DNA from: CALZJC01 sp041574955 | GTDB taxonomy: Bacteria > Acidobacteriota > Thermoanaerobaculia > Multivoradales > JAHEKO01 | Assembly: GCA_041574955.1 (NCBI GenBank) | Contig: JBFGNS010000004.1 | Coordinates: 7,103-71,102, forward strand | Length of the DNA: 64,000 nt | Direction of reading: 5' to 3' | In this document: one piece after another, positions 55,443 to 64,000 of the stretch | Position numbering within the stretch: position 1 is the first letter of the stretch | Layout of the letters: each line of letters begins with the position of its first letter | The notes under the pieces: generated by a model | Told to the model about the DNA's origin: nothing | Seen by the model: the letters and a program-made list of their open reading frames with translations, nothing else | The model's database searches: none | Program-made: the position numbers and the translations under genes

Positions 55443-58145
55443 ATGAGCCGTCGCGGCGTCCTGTTCCCGGCCAAGGACGCGCCGTTGCGCGACGACGTGC
55501 GGCGGCTCGGCGCGCTGGTCGGCGAGATGCTGGCCGAGCAGGGCGGGCGCGAGCTGTTCGAGCAGGTGGAAGAGGTGCGGCAGGCGGCGATCCGCCGGCG
55601 GCGGCGCGGTGGCGAGGACGGCGGCGGCCTGGCGGATCGGCTGGCCGGCCTCGAGCCGCGGGTAGCGGCCGAGCTGGGACGCGCCTTCGCCGCCTACTTC
55701 CAGGTCGTCAACCTGGCGGAGAAGGTGCACCGCATCCGGCGCCGCCGCGCCCACCAGCGCCGCGGCCGGCCGCAGAGCGACGGCCTCGAGGAGGCGGCCC
55801 GCAGGCTGGTGGCGGCCGATCTCGGGGCGCGGCGGCTCGCCGAGCTGCTCGACCGGCTGAGCCTCGAGCCGGTGTTCACCGCCCATCCGAGCGAGGCCAC
55901 CCGCCGCACGATTCTCGAGAAGGAGCAGCGCATCGCCCGCCGGCTGATCGAGCGGTTGGACCCTTCGCTGACGCCGCCCGAGAAGCGCGTGCTGTGGGCG
56001 CGCATCCGCGCCGAGGTCACCGCCTCGTGGCAGACCGAGGAGCACCCCGAGCTGCGCCCAAGCGTCGGCGAGGAGCTGGAGCAGGTGCTGTTCTACCTGA
56101 GCGGCGTCATCTACGCGGTCGTGCCGATGCTGTACGAGACCCTCGAGGGCGCGCTCGACGAGGCGTTCGGCGAGGCGGCTGCCGGCCTCCGGTTGCCGAC
56201 CCTGCTGCGCTTCGCCTCCTGGGTGGGCGGCGACATGGACGGCAACCCCAACGTCACCGCCGACACCTACCGGGCGACCCTGGCGCGCCACCGCCGGGTG
56301 ATTCTGGCGCTGTACGACCGCGAGCTGGGGGACTTGGCCGGCAGGCTCAGCCAGGGCCGCTCACGGGCGGCGGTCGACGCGGCGGTGGAGCGGCGCCTGG
56401 CGGAGTACGGCGAGCGGTTCCCCGCCGCCCGCGAAGCGGTTCCCGAGCGTCACCGGGACATGCCGTACCGGGTGTTGCTCCACCTGATGCGGGCACGGCT
56501 CGAGGCGACCGTTTGCGACGAAGCGGCCGGCTACCGGGAGGCGGACGGGCTGTCGCGCGACCTCGAGCTGATCGCCGCCAGCCTGGCGCGCCACCGCGGC
56601 CGGCAGGCCGGGCTGTTCCGGGTCCAGCGCCTGCTGCGCAAGGTCGACTGCTTCGGCTTCCACCTGGCGCGCGTCGACCTGCGCCAGGACGCGCTGGTGC
56701 ACCGCGCGGCTGCCGGCCGGCTGCTGGGCGAGGCCGACTGGCTGTCGCTCACCGCCGCCGAGCGGCAGCGGCGGCTGGCGCGTGCCCTCGACACGGGCGA
56801 GCGGCCGGCGGTCGACCCCGGCGACGAGGACCGGCGGGTGCTGGCGGTGTTCGAGACCGTCGCCGACTGTCGGCGCCGCTACGGCGGGGCGGCGATCGGC
56901 CCGCTCGTCATCAGCATGGCCGAGGGGGCCGACGACGTCCTGACGGTGCTGCTGCTGGCGCGCTGGGCGGGTCTCGAGCAGGACGGCCGGGTGCCGCTCG
57001 ACGTGGCGCCGCTGTTCGAGACGGTGGGCGACCTGCGCGCCGCCCCCGAGGTGCTGGGCGAGCTGCTGGGGGATGCCCGCTACCGCCGGCATCTCGAGAC
57101 CCGGCGCCACCGCCAGATGGTGATGGTGGGCTACTCGGACAGCGGCAAGGACGGCGGGCTGGCGGCGTCGCGCTGGGCGCTGCATCGGGCGCAGGAGTCG
57201 ATGGCGGCGGTGCTCGACGAGGCGGGCGTCGAGCTGACCGTCTTCCACGGCCGTGGCGGTACGATCAGCCGCGGCGGCGGCAAGACCCACCGCGCCATCC
57301 TGGCGGCGCCGCCGTCGGCGGTGCGCGGGCGGCTGCGGTTGACCGAGCAGGGTGAGACCATCGACGCCAACTACGGGTTGCGCGCCATCGCCCTGCGCCA
57401 CCTCGAGCGGGCCGCCGCGGCGACCCTGCTGGCGACTGCGCTGCCGGCCGAAGGCCCGGCCGGCGCCTGGGCGGAGGTGATGGACGAGATCGCCCGCGAC
57501 AGCCGGGACGCCTACCGCGGCCTGGTCTATGCCGACGGCTTCGAGGGGTACTTCCGCGCCGCCACGCCGATCGACGTCATCGAGCGCATGCGCATCGGCT
57601 CGCGACCGGCGGCGCGGCGCAGCCGGCGCGGCATCGAGAACCTGCGCGCCATCCCGTGGGTGTTCGCCTGGACCCAGAGCCGACACCTGCTGCCGGGCTG
57701 GTACGGCCTGGGCACGGCGCTGGCGGAAGCCCGCCAGCGCCACGGCGCCCAGCTCCTGGCCGAGATGGCGGGCGGCTGGCCGTTCTTCGCCGCCCTGCTC
57801 GAGGACGTCGAGATGGTGCTGGCCAAGGCCGACCTGGCGATCGCCGCGCGCTACGCCGGGCTCGCCGGCGAGGCGGGGAGCGCGACCTTCGCCGCCATCC
57901 GCGAGGAGTTCGAGCGCACCGTCGTCGAGCTCGGGCGGATCACCGGCAGCGAGGCCCTGCTGGAGCGCGACCCGGCGCTGAGGCGCTCGATCGTGCTGCG
58001 CAACCCCTACGTCGATCCGATGAGCCTGCTGCAGGTCGACCTGCTGGCGCGCTGGCGCGCCGGCGGGCGGCGCGACGACGAGCTGCTGCGGGCGCTGCTG
58101 GTCACCGTGCACGGCATCGCGCGCGGCCTGCAGAACACCGGCTGA
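55443..58145 (+). CDS. ppc: Phosphoenolpyruvate carboxylase
   Basis: 900 residues, a full-length bacterial PEPC. Catalytic His in VFTAHPSEATRRTI (about 145), the GGDMDGNPNVTADT loop (about 261-274), VDLRQDALVHR, MVGYSDSGKDGGLAASRW (about 560-577), FHGRGGTISRGGGKTHRAI (about 602-620) and the C-terminal QNTG that forms the inhibitor/active-site end. The enzyme adds bicarbonate to PEP, giving oxaloacetate for the TCA cycle. The first 80 residues are more divergent. It is preceded by the channel gene and followed 15 bp later by an FkbM methyltransferase; no functional link is evident. Confidence 0.97.
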   Translation: MSRRGVLFPAKDAPLRDDVRRLGALVGEMLAEQGGRELFEQVEEVRQAAIRRRRRGGEDGGGLADRLAGLEPRVAAELGRAFAAYFQVVNLAEKVHRIRRRRAHQRRGRPQSDGLEEAARRLVAADLGARRLAELLDRLSLEPVFTAHPSEATRRTILEKEQRIARRLIERLDPSLTPPEKRVLWARIRAEVTASWQTEEHPELRPSVGEELEQVLFYLSGVIYAVVPMLYETLEGALDEAFGEAAAGLRLPTLLRFASWVGGDMDGNPNVTADTYRATLARHRRVILALYDRELGDLAGRLSQGRSRAAVDAAVERRLAEYGERFPAAREAVPERHRDMPYRVLLHLMRARLEATVCDEAAGYREADGLSRDLELIAASLARHRGRQAGLFRVQRLLRKVDCFGFHLARVDLRQDALVHRAAAGRLLGEADWLSLTAAERQRRLARALDTGERPAVDPGDEDRRVLAVFETVADCRRRYGGAAIGPLVISMAEGADDVLTVLLLARWAGLEQDGRVPLDVAPLFETVGDLRAAPEVLGELLGDARYRRHLETRRHRQMVMVGYSDSGKDGGLAASRWALHRAQESMAAVLDEAGVELTVFHGRGGTISRGGGKTHRAILAAPPSAVRGRLRLTEQGETIDANYGLRAIALRHLERAAAATLLATALPAEGPAGAWAEVMDEIARDSRDAYRGLVYADGFEGYFRAATPIDVIERMRIGSRPAARRSRRGIENLRAIPWVFAWTQSRHLLPGWYGLGTALAEARQRHGAQLLAEMAGGWPFFAALLEDVEMVLAKADLAIAARYAGLAGEAGSATFAAIREEFERTVVELGRITGSEALLERDPALRRSIVLRNPYVDPMSLLQVDLLARWRAGGRRDDELLRALLVTVHGIARGLQNTG

Positions 58146-58160
58146 AGGGGGCTGTCGGGC

Positions 58161-59042
58161 GTGGGCCTCGCACGGCTGTGGCGGCTGCTACCGCGGCGCA
58201 GCCGGGCCGCGGCCTGGCGGCTGCTCGACCGGCTGGGGCCGCTGCCGGTGCGGCTGGCCTACGGACCGGCGCGCGGCCGCTGGCTGCTGGCGCCGGCGAG
58301 CCGCCTGCTCGCCTACCGCGGCGGCCATCACGAGCGCGCGGTGCTCGACCTGGTGGCTGAACGGCTGGCAGCCGGCATGACCTTCGTCGACGGCGGCGCC
58401 TTCCTCGGCTATTTCACGCTGGCGGCGGCGGCGCGGGTCGGCGGCGGCGGGCGGGTGTGGGCGTTCGAGCCGCAGCCGGCGAGCCGCTCGACGCTCGAGC
58501 GCACCGTCGAGCGCAACGGGCTGGCGCAGGTCACGGTGGTGCCGGCGGCGCTCGGCGAGACGCCGGGCGAGGCGCGGCTGCTGGACTCGTCCAACCCCTC
58601 GATGGCGCGGCTGGCGGCTGGCGGCGGCGCGGGCGGTCGGAGGGTGAAGGTGACAAGCCTCGACCGCTGGGCAGCCGATACCGGTGCCCGGCCCGACCTG
58701 GTCAAGCTCGACCTCGAGGGCGGCGAGCTGGCGGCGCTGCGCGGCGCCGCCGGCATGATCGCCCGCTGCCTTCCGACCCTGGTGGTCGAGCTCCATCGCC
58801 GGTCGGGCGCGGCCGACGCGCCGCGCGCGGTGGTGGAGTGGCTGTGGGGCGCCGGCTACGAGCTGGCGGTGCTGGCGGCCGAGGGGCGGCGGGCGGTGGC
58901 GCCGGCGCTCGGCCGGCTGGAGGCCGCCGACCCGGCGGCGGGCGAGGTGGTGGTCCTCCACCTGCTGGCCACGCCCGCCGGGGGCCGGATACGATCGACG
59001 CACCGTCAGAAGGGAGGGTCGAGTGTTCTGTCCCCAGTGTGA
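58161..59042 (+). CDS. FkbM family methyltransferase
   Basis: 293 residues from GTG 58161 with an AAGGGGG SD. SAM-binding TFVDGGAFLGYFTLAAAA (about 74-91), VWAFEPQPASRSTLERTVERN and DLVKLDLEGGELAALRGAAG match the FkbM domain of O-methyltransferases (sugars, polyketides). The C-terminal end (RQKGGSSVLSPV) overlaps the next gene by 20 bp and may not be conserved. Substrate unknown. Confidence 0.85.
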   Translation: MGLARLWRLLPRRSRAAAWRLLDRLGPLPVRLAYGPARGRWLLAPASRLLAYRGGHHERAVLDLVAERLAAGMTFVDGGAFLGYFTLAAAARVGGGGRVWAFEPQPASRSTLERTVERNGLAQVTVVPAALGETPGEARLLDSSNPSMARLAAGGGAGGRRVKVTSLDRWAADTGARPDLVKLDLEGGELAALRGAAGMIARCLPTLVVELHRRSGAADAPRAVVEWLWGAGYELAVLAAEGRRAVAPALGRLEAADPAAGEVVVLHLLATPAGGRIRSTHRQKGGSSVLSPV

Positions 59043-59421
59043 GGCCGAGTACCGAGAGGGAATCACCCAGTGCGTCGACTGCGAGGTGCCGCTGGTCGAG
59101 GGTCCGCTGCCGGGGGTCGAGCATCCCGAGCCCGACATGGTCGAGGTGCTCGAGACCTCGGATCCGTCGCTGCTGCCGGTGGTCGTTTCGCTGCTGCAGT
59201 CGGCCGGCATCGAGCCGGACGTGCAGGGCGACGAGGTGATGGGCGTGCTGCCGGTGGGCGAGTTCGGCGGCGCCGGCTGGACCAGCGACGGCCACGGGCT
59301 GCGCACCGTGGTGCGGGTGCCGCGCGCGCGCGCTGCAGAGGCGCTTGAGCTGCTGGCCGGCGTCGAGGAGGAAAGCACGGAAGGCGACGGGGCGGAGGCG
59401 GAGGAGCCGTCGGCCGGCTAG
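59023..59421 (+). CDS. Small zinc-ribbon protein with DUF2007-like region
   Basis: 132 residues from GTG 59023, preceded by AGGGAGGG; its start overlaps the FkbM gene end. MFCPQCEAEYREGITQCVDC is a C-x2-C / C-x2-C zinc ribbon. The middle (VEVLETSDPSLLPVVVSLLQ to RTVVRVPRARAAEALELLAG) resembles DUF2007/putative signal-transducing proteins. The C-terminal 20 residues are acidic. Function unknown; zinc ribbon and overlap with the next promoter suggest a housekeeping operon member. Confidence 0.75.
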   Translation: MFCPQCEAEYREGITQCVDCEVPLVEGPLPGVEHPEPDMVEVLETSDPSLLPVVVSLLQSAGIEPDVQGDEVMGVLPVGEFGGAGWTSDGHGLRTVVRVPRARAAEALELLAGVEEESTEGDGAEAEEPSAG

Positions 59422-59479
59422 CCGGGCGCGCCATCCGCGCCGGGCGCCGCGACCGTAGAAGCCGAGGAGGCGCCGGTAG

Positions 59480-61828
59480 ATGCCCGACGAGCGAGACCCG
59501 CTGGCGGCGGTGCGGCAGGACCGTCCGCTGCTGCCGTTCCTGCCGCTGATCTGGGTGGCGTGGGCGGACGGCGAGCTGGCCGCCGAGGAGGCGGCGGCGA
59601 TCCGCGAGCGCATCACCGCCAGCCGGCTCGACGACGACTGCCGCCGCCGGCTCGGCCAGTGGCTGGATCCGGCCAGCCCGCCGCCGCCGCGCCAGCTGCA
59701 GGCGATCCTGCGCACCGTGCGGCGCGCCGCCGCCGGCCTGGGAGACTCGGCGCGCGGCTCGCTGGCCGAGCTGGGCAGCGAGCTCACCCGGCAGGTGGCC
59801 GGCGAGGCCGAGCTGTCGGCGGCCGAGCGCGAGGCGCTGGTGGCGCTCGAGGAGGCGCTGGGAGTGGCCGGCGGCGAGCTGTCGCGCGAGCTGGTGAGCG
59901 AGCGGAGGCCGGCGGCGCCGGAGGCCGTGCCGGCGCCCGGCTTCGAGCCGGCGGCGCTCACCAGCTGGGCCGAAGGCGCGAGCCACGGCATGCGCCAGCG
60001 TGTCCGGGCGGTGCTGGCGCGGCCGGAGTTCCGCTACCGCTACGACCTCCAACGCGACGCCTACCGCGACCAGGTGCTGGCGTGGTGCCGGATCCTGGCC
60101 GACGAGGGCCTGGGTGCGCTGTCGATGCCGCCCGAGCACGGCGGCGAGGGCGACCTGGCGGGGTTCATCACCGCCTTCGAGACGCTGGCGATGTTCGACC
60201 AGAGCCTGCTGGTCAAGTTCGGCGTCCAGTTCGGGCTTTTCGGCGGCAGCATCGTCGGGCTCGGTACACATCGCCACCACGAGCGTTACCTGCGCGCCGT
60301 CGGACGGCTCGAGCTGCCGGGCTGTTTCGCCATGTCCGAGACCGGCCACGGCTCGAACGTCGCGGACCTGGCCACCGTGGCGCGCTTCGACGCCGAGCGC
60401 GACGAGTTCGAGATCCACACTCCCGAACCGCTCGATCGCAAGGACTGGATCGGCGGCGCGGCGCGACACGCGCGGCTGGCGACGGTGTTCGCCCAGCTCG
60501 AGATCGACGGCGAGCGCTACGGCGTGCACGCCCTGCTGGTGCCGATCCGCGACGCCGAGGGCCGGCCGCTGCCGGGTGTGGCGATCGAGGACTGTGGCGA
60601 CAAGGAAGGGCTCAACGGCGTCGACAACGGGCGGCTGAGCTTCGACCGGGTGCGGGTGCCGCGCGACAACCTGCTCGACCGCTTCGGCCAGGTGGACGCC
60701 GACGGCACCTATTCGAGCCCCATAGCCAGCCCAGGCCGGCGGTTCTTCACCATGCTGGGGACCCTGGTGGGCGGCCGCATCAGCGTCGCCGGCGCGGCGC
60801 TGACGGCGGCCCGCTCCGGCCTCGCGATCGCCATCCGCTACGGCGAGCGGCGGCGCCAGTTCGGTCCCGCCGGGCGCCCCGAGGTGCCCCTCATGGAGTA
60901 CCGCACGCACCAGAGGCGACTGCTGCCGCGGCTGGCCGCCTGCTACGCCGTCGGCTTCGCCCAACGGCACCTGGTGGAGCGGTTCGTGGCGCGTACCGAA
61001 GCCGACGCGCGCGAGGTAGAGGGGCTGGCAGCCGGGCTCAAGGCCTACAGCTCGTGGCACACCGTGGCGACGCTCCAGACCTGCCGCGAGTGCTGCGGCG
61101 GCCAGGGCTACCTGCGGGTCAACCGCATCGCCCAGCTGATGGACGACACCGACGTCTACACCACCTTCGAGGGCGACAACACGGTGCTGCTGCAGCTGGT
61201 GGCCAAGGGGCTGCTGACCCGTTACCGCCACCAGTTCGAGGACCTGAGGCTGGGCGGTCTGGTGCGCTACCTGGCGTCGCGCGCGATGGCGGCGCTGGCC
61301 GACATCAACCCGGTCTTCCCGCGCCGCACGGACGAGGCGCATCTGCGCAACCCCGAGTTCCATCTGCACGCCGTGCGCTACCGCGAGGAACGGCTCCTGG
61401 TGTCGGCGGCGCGGCGGCTCAAGGCGCTGATCGACGACGGCCGCGACTCGTTCGAGGCGCTCAACCTGTGCCAGGACCACCTGGTGACCCTGGCGCTGGC
61501 CTACGTCGAGCGGGTGGTGGTCGAGCAGTTCCAGCAGGCGGTGGCCGGGCTCGAGGACGAGGCGCTGGCGCCGGTGATGACCCGGCTCTACGACCTGTGG
61601 GCGCTGTGGCGGATCGAGAGCGACCGGGGGTGGTTTCTCGAGAACGGCTATCTCGAGGGCTCGAAGGCCAAGGCCATCCGGTCGCTGGTCAACCGGCTGC
61701 TCGCCGAGGTGCGCCCCGACGCCCTCGGCCTGGTCGAGGCGTTCGGCATCCCCGACAACTGCCTGGCGGCCCCGATCGCCTTCGACCTGGCGCCGGACCT
61801 GGCCGGGGGCGGGTCGGAAACGGCCTGA
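59480..61828 (+). CDS. Acyl-CoA dehydrogenase/oxidase-like protein with N-terminal TerB-like domain
   Basis: 782 residues, ATG with GAGGAGG SD. Residues about 1-140 (LIWVAWADGELAAEEAAAIR, LSAAEREALVALEEALG) look like a helical TerB/tellurite-resistance-like domain. From about 180 an acyl-CoA dehydrogenase fold begins: LSMPPEHGGEGDLAGFI, CFAMSETGHGSNVADLAT, DKEGLNGVDNGRLSF, YGERRRQFGP, CGGQGYLRVNRI and FEGDNTVLLQLVAKGLL. The length and the last motif are typical of acyl-CoA oxidases/ACAD11-like proteins. The catalytic Glu position in TTFEGDNTV is present. Substrate unknown; the fusion is uncommon. Confidence 0.88.
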   Translation: MPDERDPLAAVRQDRPLLPFLPLIWVAWADGELAAEEAAAIRERITASRLDDDCRRRLGQWLDPASPPPPRQLQAILRTVRRAAAGLGDSARGSLAELGSELTRQVAGEAELSAAEREALVALEEALGVAGGELSRELVSERRPAAPEAVPAPGFEPAALTSWAEGASHGMRQRVRAVLARPEFRYRYDLQRDAYRDQVLAWCRILADEGLGALSMPPEHGGEGDLAGFITAFETLAMFDQSLLVKFGVQFGLFGGSIVGLGTHRHHERYLRAVGRLELPGCFAMSETGHGSNVADLATVARFDAERDEFEIHTPEPLDRKDWIGGAARHARLATVFAQLEIDGERYGVHALLVPIRDAEGRPLPGVAIEDCGDKEGLNGVDNGRLSFDRVRVPRDNLLDRFGQVDADGTYSSPIASPGRRFFTMLGTLVGGRISVAGAALTAARSGLAIAIRYGERRRQFGPAGRPEVPLMEYRTHQRRLLPRLAACYAVGFAQRHLVERFVARTEADAREVEGLAAGLKAYSSWHTVATLQTCRECCGGQGYLRVNRIAQLMDDTDVYTTFEGDNTVLLQLVAKGLLTRYRHQFEDLRLGGLVRYLASRAMAALADINPVFPRRTDEAHLRNPEFHLHAVRYREERLLVSAARRLKALIDDGRDSFEALNLCQDHLVTLALAYVERVVVEQFQQAVAGLEDEALAPVMTRLYDLWALWRIESDRGWFLENGYLEGSKAKAIRSLVNRLLAEVRPDALGLVEAFGIPDNCLAAPIAFDLAPDLAGGGSETA

Positions 61829-61911
61829 AGAGTGTGTACTGGCGGTGCCGGTGTGCCCCGACCTGGGGAAGTGGCGGGAGAGGGTCGTGGGGCACCGGGA
61901 TGCATGGGCCC

Positions 61912-62096
61912 GGCCGGCTCGGAGTCGAGGGGGACAGGGTCCCAGGGTACCGGCTCGCGCGCGGTCGGACTTTCGGGCGGGGCGCTCGCCTGCACTCGGC
62001 TGGCGCGCGGCATGGGCGTCGGACTCCACCCGGCGTTGCGCTGCGCTGGCCGAGAGCTACCCTGGGACCCTGTCCCCCTCGCCTCTGACGCCGGCC
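61912..62096. repeat. 185-bp terminal-inverted-repeat element, copy 4
   Basis: Exactly 185 bp, nearly identical to copy 3. Left arm GGCCGGCTCGGAGTCGAGGG through CCAGGGTA; right arm TACCCTGGGACCCTGTCCCC through GCCGGCC. It lies in the 517-bp gene-free stretch between the acyl-CoA dehydrogenase and YHS-protein genes. The preceding CACCGGGATGC is shared with the bases before the solo arm at 46911. Confidence 0.88.
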
Positions 62097-62204
62097 TCCG
62101 GTGAGAGCAGCGGGAATCGGCCGCCGGCTCCGCGCATCACCGGTCGCCAGTCAGCGCTCCTCGAAGCGAGAACAGCGCGGTAGCCATCCCCGGAGGGTGT
62201 GCCC

Positions 62205-62275
62205 GCCGGCTCGGGGCCCGGGGCGGAGCGACATCACCCTCGCCTTTGGAGCGTAGCGCCGGGCCCCGAGCCGGC
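62205..62275. repeat. Palindromic repeat (family 2), copy d
   Basis: Perfect 17-bp arms GCCGGCTCGGGGCCCGG (62205-62221) and CCGGGCCCCGAGCCGGC (62259-62275) around the conserved loop GGCGGAGCGACATCACCCTC plus GCCTTTGGAGCG. Similarity to copy a starts at about 62183 (GCCATCCCCGGAGGGTG) and runs into an AGCCCCCA-type tail ending near 62325. Flanked by copy 4 of the 185-bp element. Confidence 0.82.
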
Positions 62276-62345
62276 CGCGCGCCCGGCCCGAAGCCGCAAA
62301 CCCAGCCCCCAAGCCCTTGAGCCCCGTGAGATATGCTCCCCGCCG

Positions 62346-63473
62346 GTGCTCCCGCTACAGCGGTCGTTGTTGAAGGTGGCAGCCCTCGGGGCCTCGATGC
62401 TGGCGTCCGGCCTGGGAGGGCTGTCCTGGGCTCAGGAAGAAGGTCCGGTGGAGCCGCTCGAGGGGCTCGATCCGGTGCTGCTGGTCGAGGGCCGGGAGGT
62501 CCAGGGCGAGCCCGGGATTACGGTGGCGCGCGGGCGGTTCCGCTACTCGTTTGCCGGTGAGGAGACCCGGCGCCGGTTCGAGGCCGATCCCGAGCGGTAC
62601 GAGATCCGCTACGGCGGCGCCTGCGCGCGCATGCGCTCGGCCGACGGCAACCCCGACCTGTTCGCGGTGCACGACGGCGGGATCTACGTTTTCGGCAGCG
62701 CCGAGTGCTGGCGTGCCTTCCGCGCCGCGCCGACCGACTACCTGGACCGGCCGCCGGCGCCGCTGGGCGACGACCCGGCAGCCTCCGAGCGCGGCCGGCA
62801 GCTGATCGAGCGGGCGGTCGCCGCGGTCGGCGGCGCGGCGGTGGTGGACGCCGTACGGGTGCTGCTCGAGAGCGGCACGATACCGCCGCCGGGCGGTAGC
62901 GAGGCCGAGCCGATCCCGGTCACCCTGAGCTTCGAGCTCGCCGGTCGGGCGCGTCAGGACGCGGTGCGCTCCTTCGGCCCGCTGTCGATGATCCTGAACG
63001 CCGACGGTCTGTTCCAGGTGACCCGCTTCGGCGTCGAGCGGCGGCTCGACTACCACCGGCTGTTGTTCGAGCGCGAGCTGGCGCGCCACCCGCTGGCGCT
63101 GCTCGCCGCGCGCACCGGTGCCGGCTTCCGCGCCGTCGCACTGCCGCCGCCCGCCGGCGGGGGAACGGTCGAGCGCGTGGCCGTCGACACCGGCGGCCAG
63201 CGGCTGGTGCTGGCGCTCGACGCCGGCAGCGGTCTGCCGGCCAGCCTGGCGTTCGACGGCCAGGGACCCGACTGGCGGGTGGGCGAGGTGGAGGTCGTCT
63301 ACTCGGACTACCGCGCGGTCGACGGCCTGCTGCTGCCGTTCCGCCGCGAGGGAAGGTACGGCGGCGGTCCGTTCCCGGCGCGGAGCTTCGTGGTCGAGTC
63401 GGCGCGGATCGACCCCGAGCTGCCGCCCGACCTGTTCGCACCGCCGCAGCCGGAGACGGGCGACAGCGGGTGA
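62346..63473 (+). CDS. Secreted YHS-domain-like protein
   Basis: 375 residues from GTG 62346; codons further up belong to the palindromic repeat. Signal sequence (LLKVAALGASMLASGLGGLSWA, about 8-30). Residues about 36-130 (GLDPVLLVEGREVQGEPGIT, YSFAGEETRRRFEADPERYE, GGIYVFGSAECWRAF) resemble a YHS domain, often metal- or haem-related, with Cys residues at ACARM and AECW. The remaining 240 residues are a beta-rich LolA/outer-membrane-lipoprotein-like region (LVLALDAGSGLPASLAFDGQ). Function unknown. A TATGCT hexamer lies 8 bp before the GTG. It overlaps the next gene by 4 bp. Confidence 0.72.
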   Translation: MLPLQRSLLKVAALGASMLASGLGGLSWAQEEGPVEPLEGLDPVLLVEGREVQGEPGITVARGRFRYSFAGEETRRRFEADPERYEIRYGGACARMRSADGNPDLFAVHDGGIYVFGSAECWRAFRAAPTDYLDRPPAPLGDDPAASERGRQLIERAVAAVGGAAVVDAVRVLLESGTIPPPGGSEAEPIPVTLSFELAGRARQDAVRSFGPLSMILNADGLFQVTRFGVERRLDYHRLLFERELARHPLALLAARTGAGFRAVALPPPAGGGTVERVAVDTGGQRLVLALDAGSGLPASLAFDGQGPDWRVGEVEVVYSDYRAVDGLLLPFRREGRYGGGPFPARSFVVESARIDPELPPDLFAPPQPETGDSG

Positions 63474-64000
63474 GGGCGGCGCTGGCCCTCGCCGCCTCGG
63501 TGCTGGCGCTCGCCGCGCCGGCGCCGGCCGGCGACTGGCCGCAGTGGGGCGGCCCGGGGCGCGACTTCCGGGTGCCCGACGAGGGGCTGGCGGCGAGCTG
63601 GCCGGCCGCCGGTCCTCCGCGGCTTTGGTCGCGCGCGCTGGGCGAGGGCTACTCGGCGGTAGCGGCGGTCGGCGGCACCCTGTACACCCTGGTGCGGCGC
63701 GGTGAGCGGGAGGTGTGCGTGGCGCTGGCGGCGGCCAGCGGCGAGACGGTTTGGCAGACCGGCTGGCCGGCGCCGTTCAGCGACGACTACTCGATGGAGA
63801 ACGGCCCGGGGCCCCACGCCACGCCGCTGGTGGCGGCCGGCCGGCTGTTCGCCGTCGGAGCCACCGGCCTGCTGTACGCGCTGGACGCCGCCAGCGGCGA
63901 GCTGCTGTGGCGGCGCGACCTGGTGGGCGAGCTGGGCGGCACCGTGCGGCGCAACGGCTACTCGTCGAGCCCGCTGGCGTTCGGCGACGCGGTGATCGTC
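63470..64000 (+). CDS. PQQ-type beta-propeller protein (BamB/alcohol-dehydrogenase-like), N-terminal part
   Basis: 177 codons of a gene cut by the window end, GTG at 63470 in a GTGA overlap with the YHS gene stop. Signal peptide about 1-20 (ALALAASVLALAAPAPA). Mature start GDWPQWGGPGRDFRVP is typical of secreted PQQ-like propellers in planctomycetes and acidobacteria. Blade motifs recur: ALAAASGETVWQT, YALDAASGELLWRRD (the A-x-D-x-x-x-G-x-x-x-W docking motif). It probably forms an eight-bladed periplasmic propeller; PQQ binding itself cannot be judged from the visible part. Confidence 0.85.
   Translation, partial: MRAALALAASVLALAAPAPAGDWPQWGGPGRDFRVPDEGLAASWPAAGPPRLWSRALGEGYSAVAAVGGTLYTLVRRGEREVCVALAAASGETVWQTGWPAPFSDDYSMENGPGPHATPLVAAGRLFAVGATGLLYALDAASGELLWRRDLVGELGGTVRRNGYSSSPLAFGDAVIV

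Overview
The window is 64 kb of very GC-rich (roughly 70% G+C by eye) bacterial chromosome centred on the replication-initiation neighbourhood. The gene set fits a free-living Gram-negative bacterium: a YidC with a large N-terminal periplasmic domain, a long GyrB with the TOPRIM insert, a beta-barrel-like protein and lipoproteins. Gene content and the style of the intergenic repeats resemble Acidobacteriota (Thermoanaerobaculia-like). That placement is an inference; no 16S rRNA gene is present. No transposase, prophage or CRISPR array was seen.

Layout. 0-3.5 kb (minus): jag(partial)-yidC-yidD-rnpA-rpmH, two tRNA-Ser genes and tadA. 3.6-8.8 kb (plus): SRP RNA-dnaX-ebfC-recR, then three accessory genes (P-loop ATPase, TPR protein, double cNMP-binding protein). 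9-10 kb: mutY (minus). 10.4-21.3 kb (plus): sppA and dnaA-dnaN-recF-gyrB-gyrA, with DnaA boxes on both sides of dnaA (probable oriC). 21.5-26.8 kb: CPBP protease, M20 dipeptidase, CYTH protein, sugar-nucleotide transferase, HAD phosphatase and hotdog thioesterase. 26.7-33.1 kb (minus): a six-gene set GT(TIGR04282-like)-arsM-radical SAM/SPASM-metallophosphoesterase-FAD oxidoreductase-ATP-grasp, probably an organoarsenical biosynthesis operon. 33.2-39.3 kb (plus, divergent): type III PKS-ICMT-like methyltransferase-ACP-histidine kinase-fatty acyl-AMP ligase-flavin monooxygenase, probably a phenolic-lipid operon. 39.4-43.5 kb: two divergent units, cupredoxin/outer-membrane protein and ECF sigma/anti-sigma/subtilisin-like protease, separated by two mirror-image ECF-type promoters. 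43.5-64 kb: B12-type radical SAM protein, Fpg glycosylase, an Arg/Asp-rich secreted protein, cysteine/cystathionine synthase, flavin reductase, GGDEF-EAL protein, flap exonuclease, ArfB, K+ channel, PEP carboxylase, FkbM methyltransferase, a TerB-like/acyl-CoA dehydrogenase fusion, a YHS-type lipoprotein-like protein and a truncated PQQ-type propeller.

Three families of short non-coding inverted repeats fill most gene-free stretches: (i) a 185-200 bp element with ~38 bp terminal inverted repeats (four copies and one solo arm); (ii) a ~70 bp palindrome whose loop is conserved while its arms differ but stay complementary (three paired copies and one half copy); (iii) a CTAG-bounded imperfect inverted repeat between convergent genes (two copies), whose ends supply stop codons. 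The strongest candidates for something undescribed are the ArsM-radical SAM-ATP-grasp operon facing the type III PKS operon, the mirrored ECF promoter pair with its protease/anti-sigma circuit, and the arm-covarying repeats.
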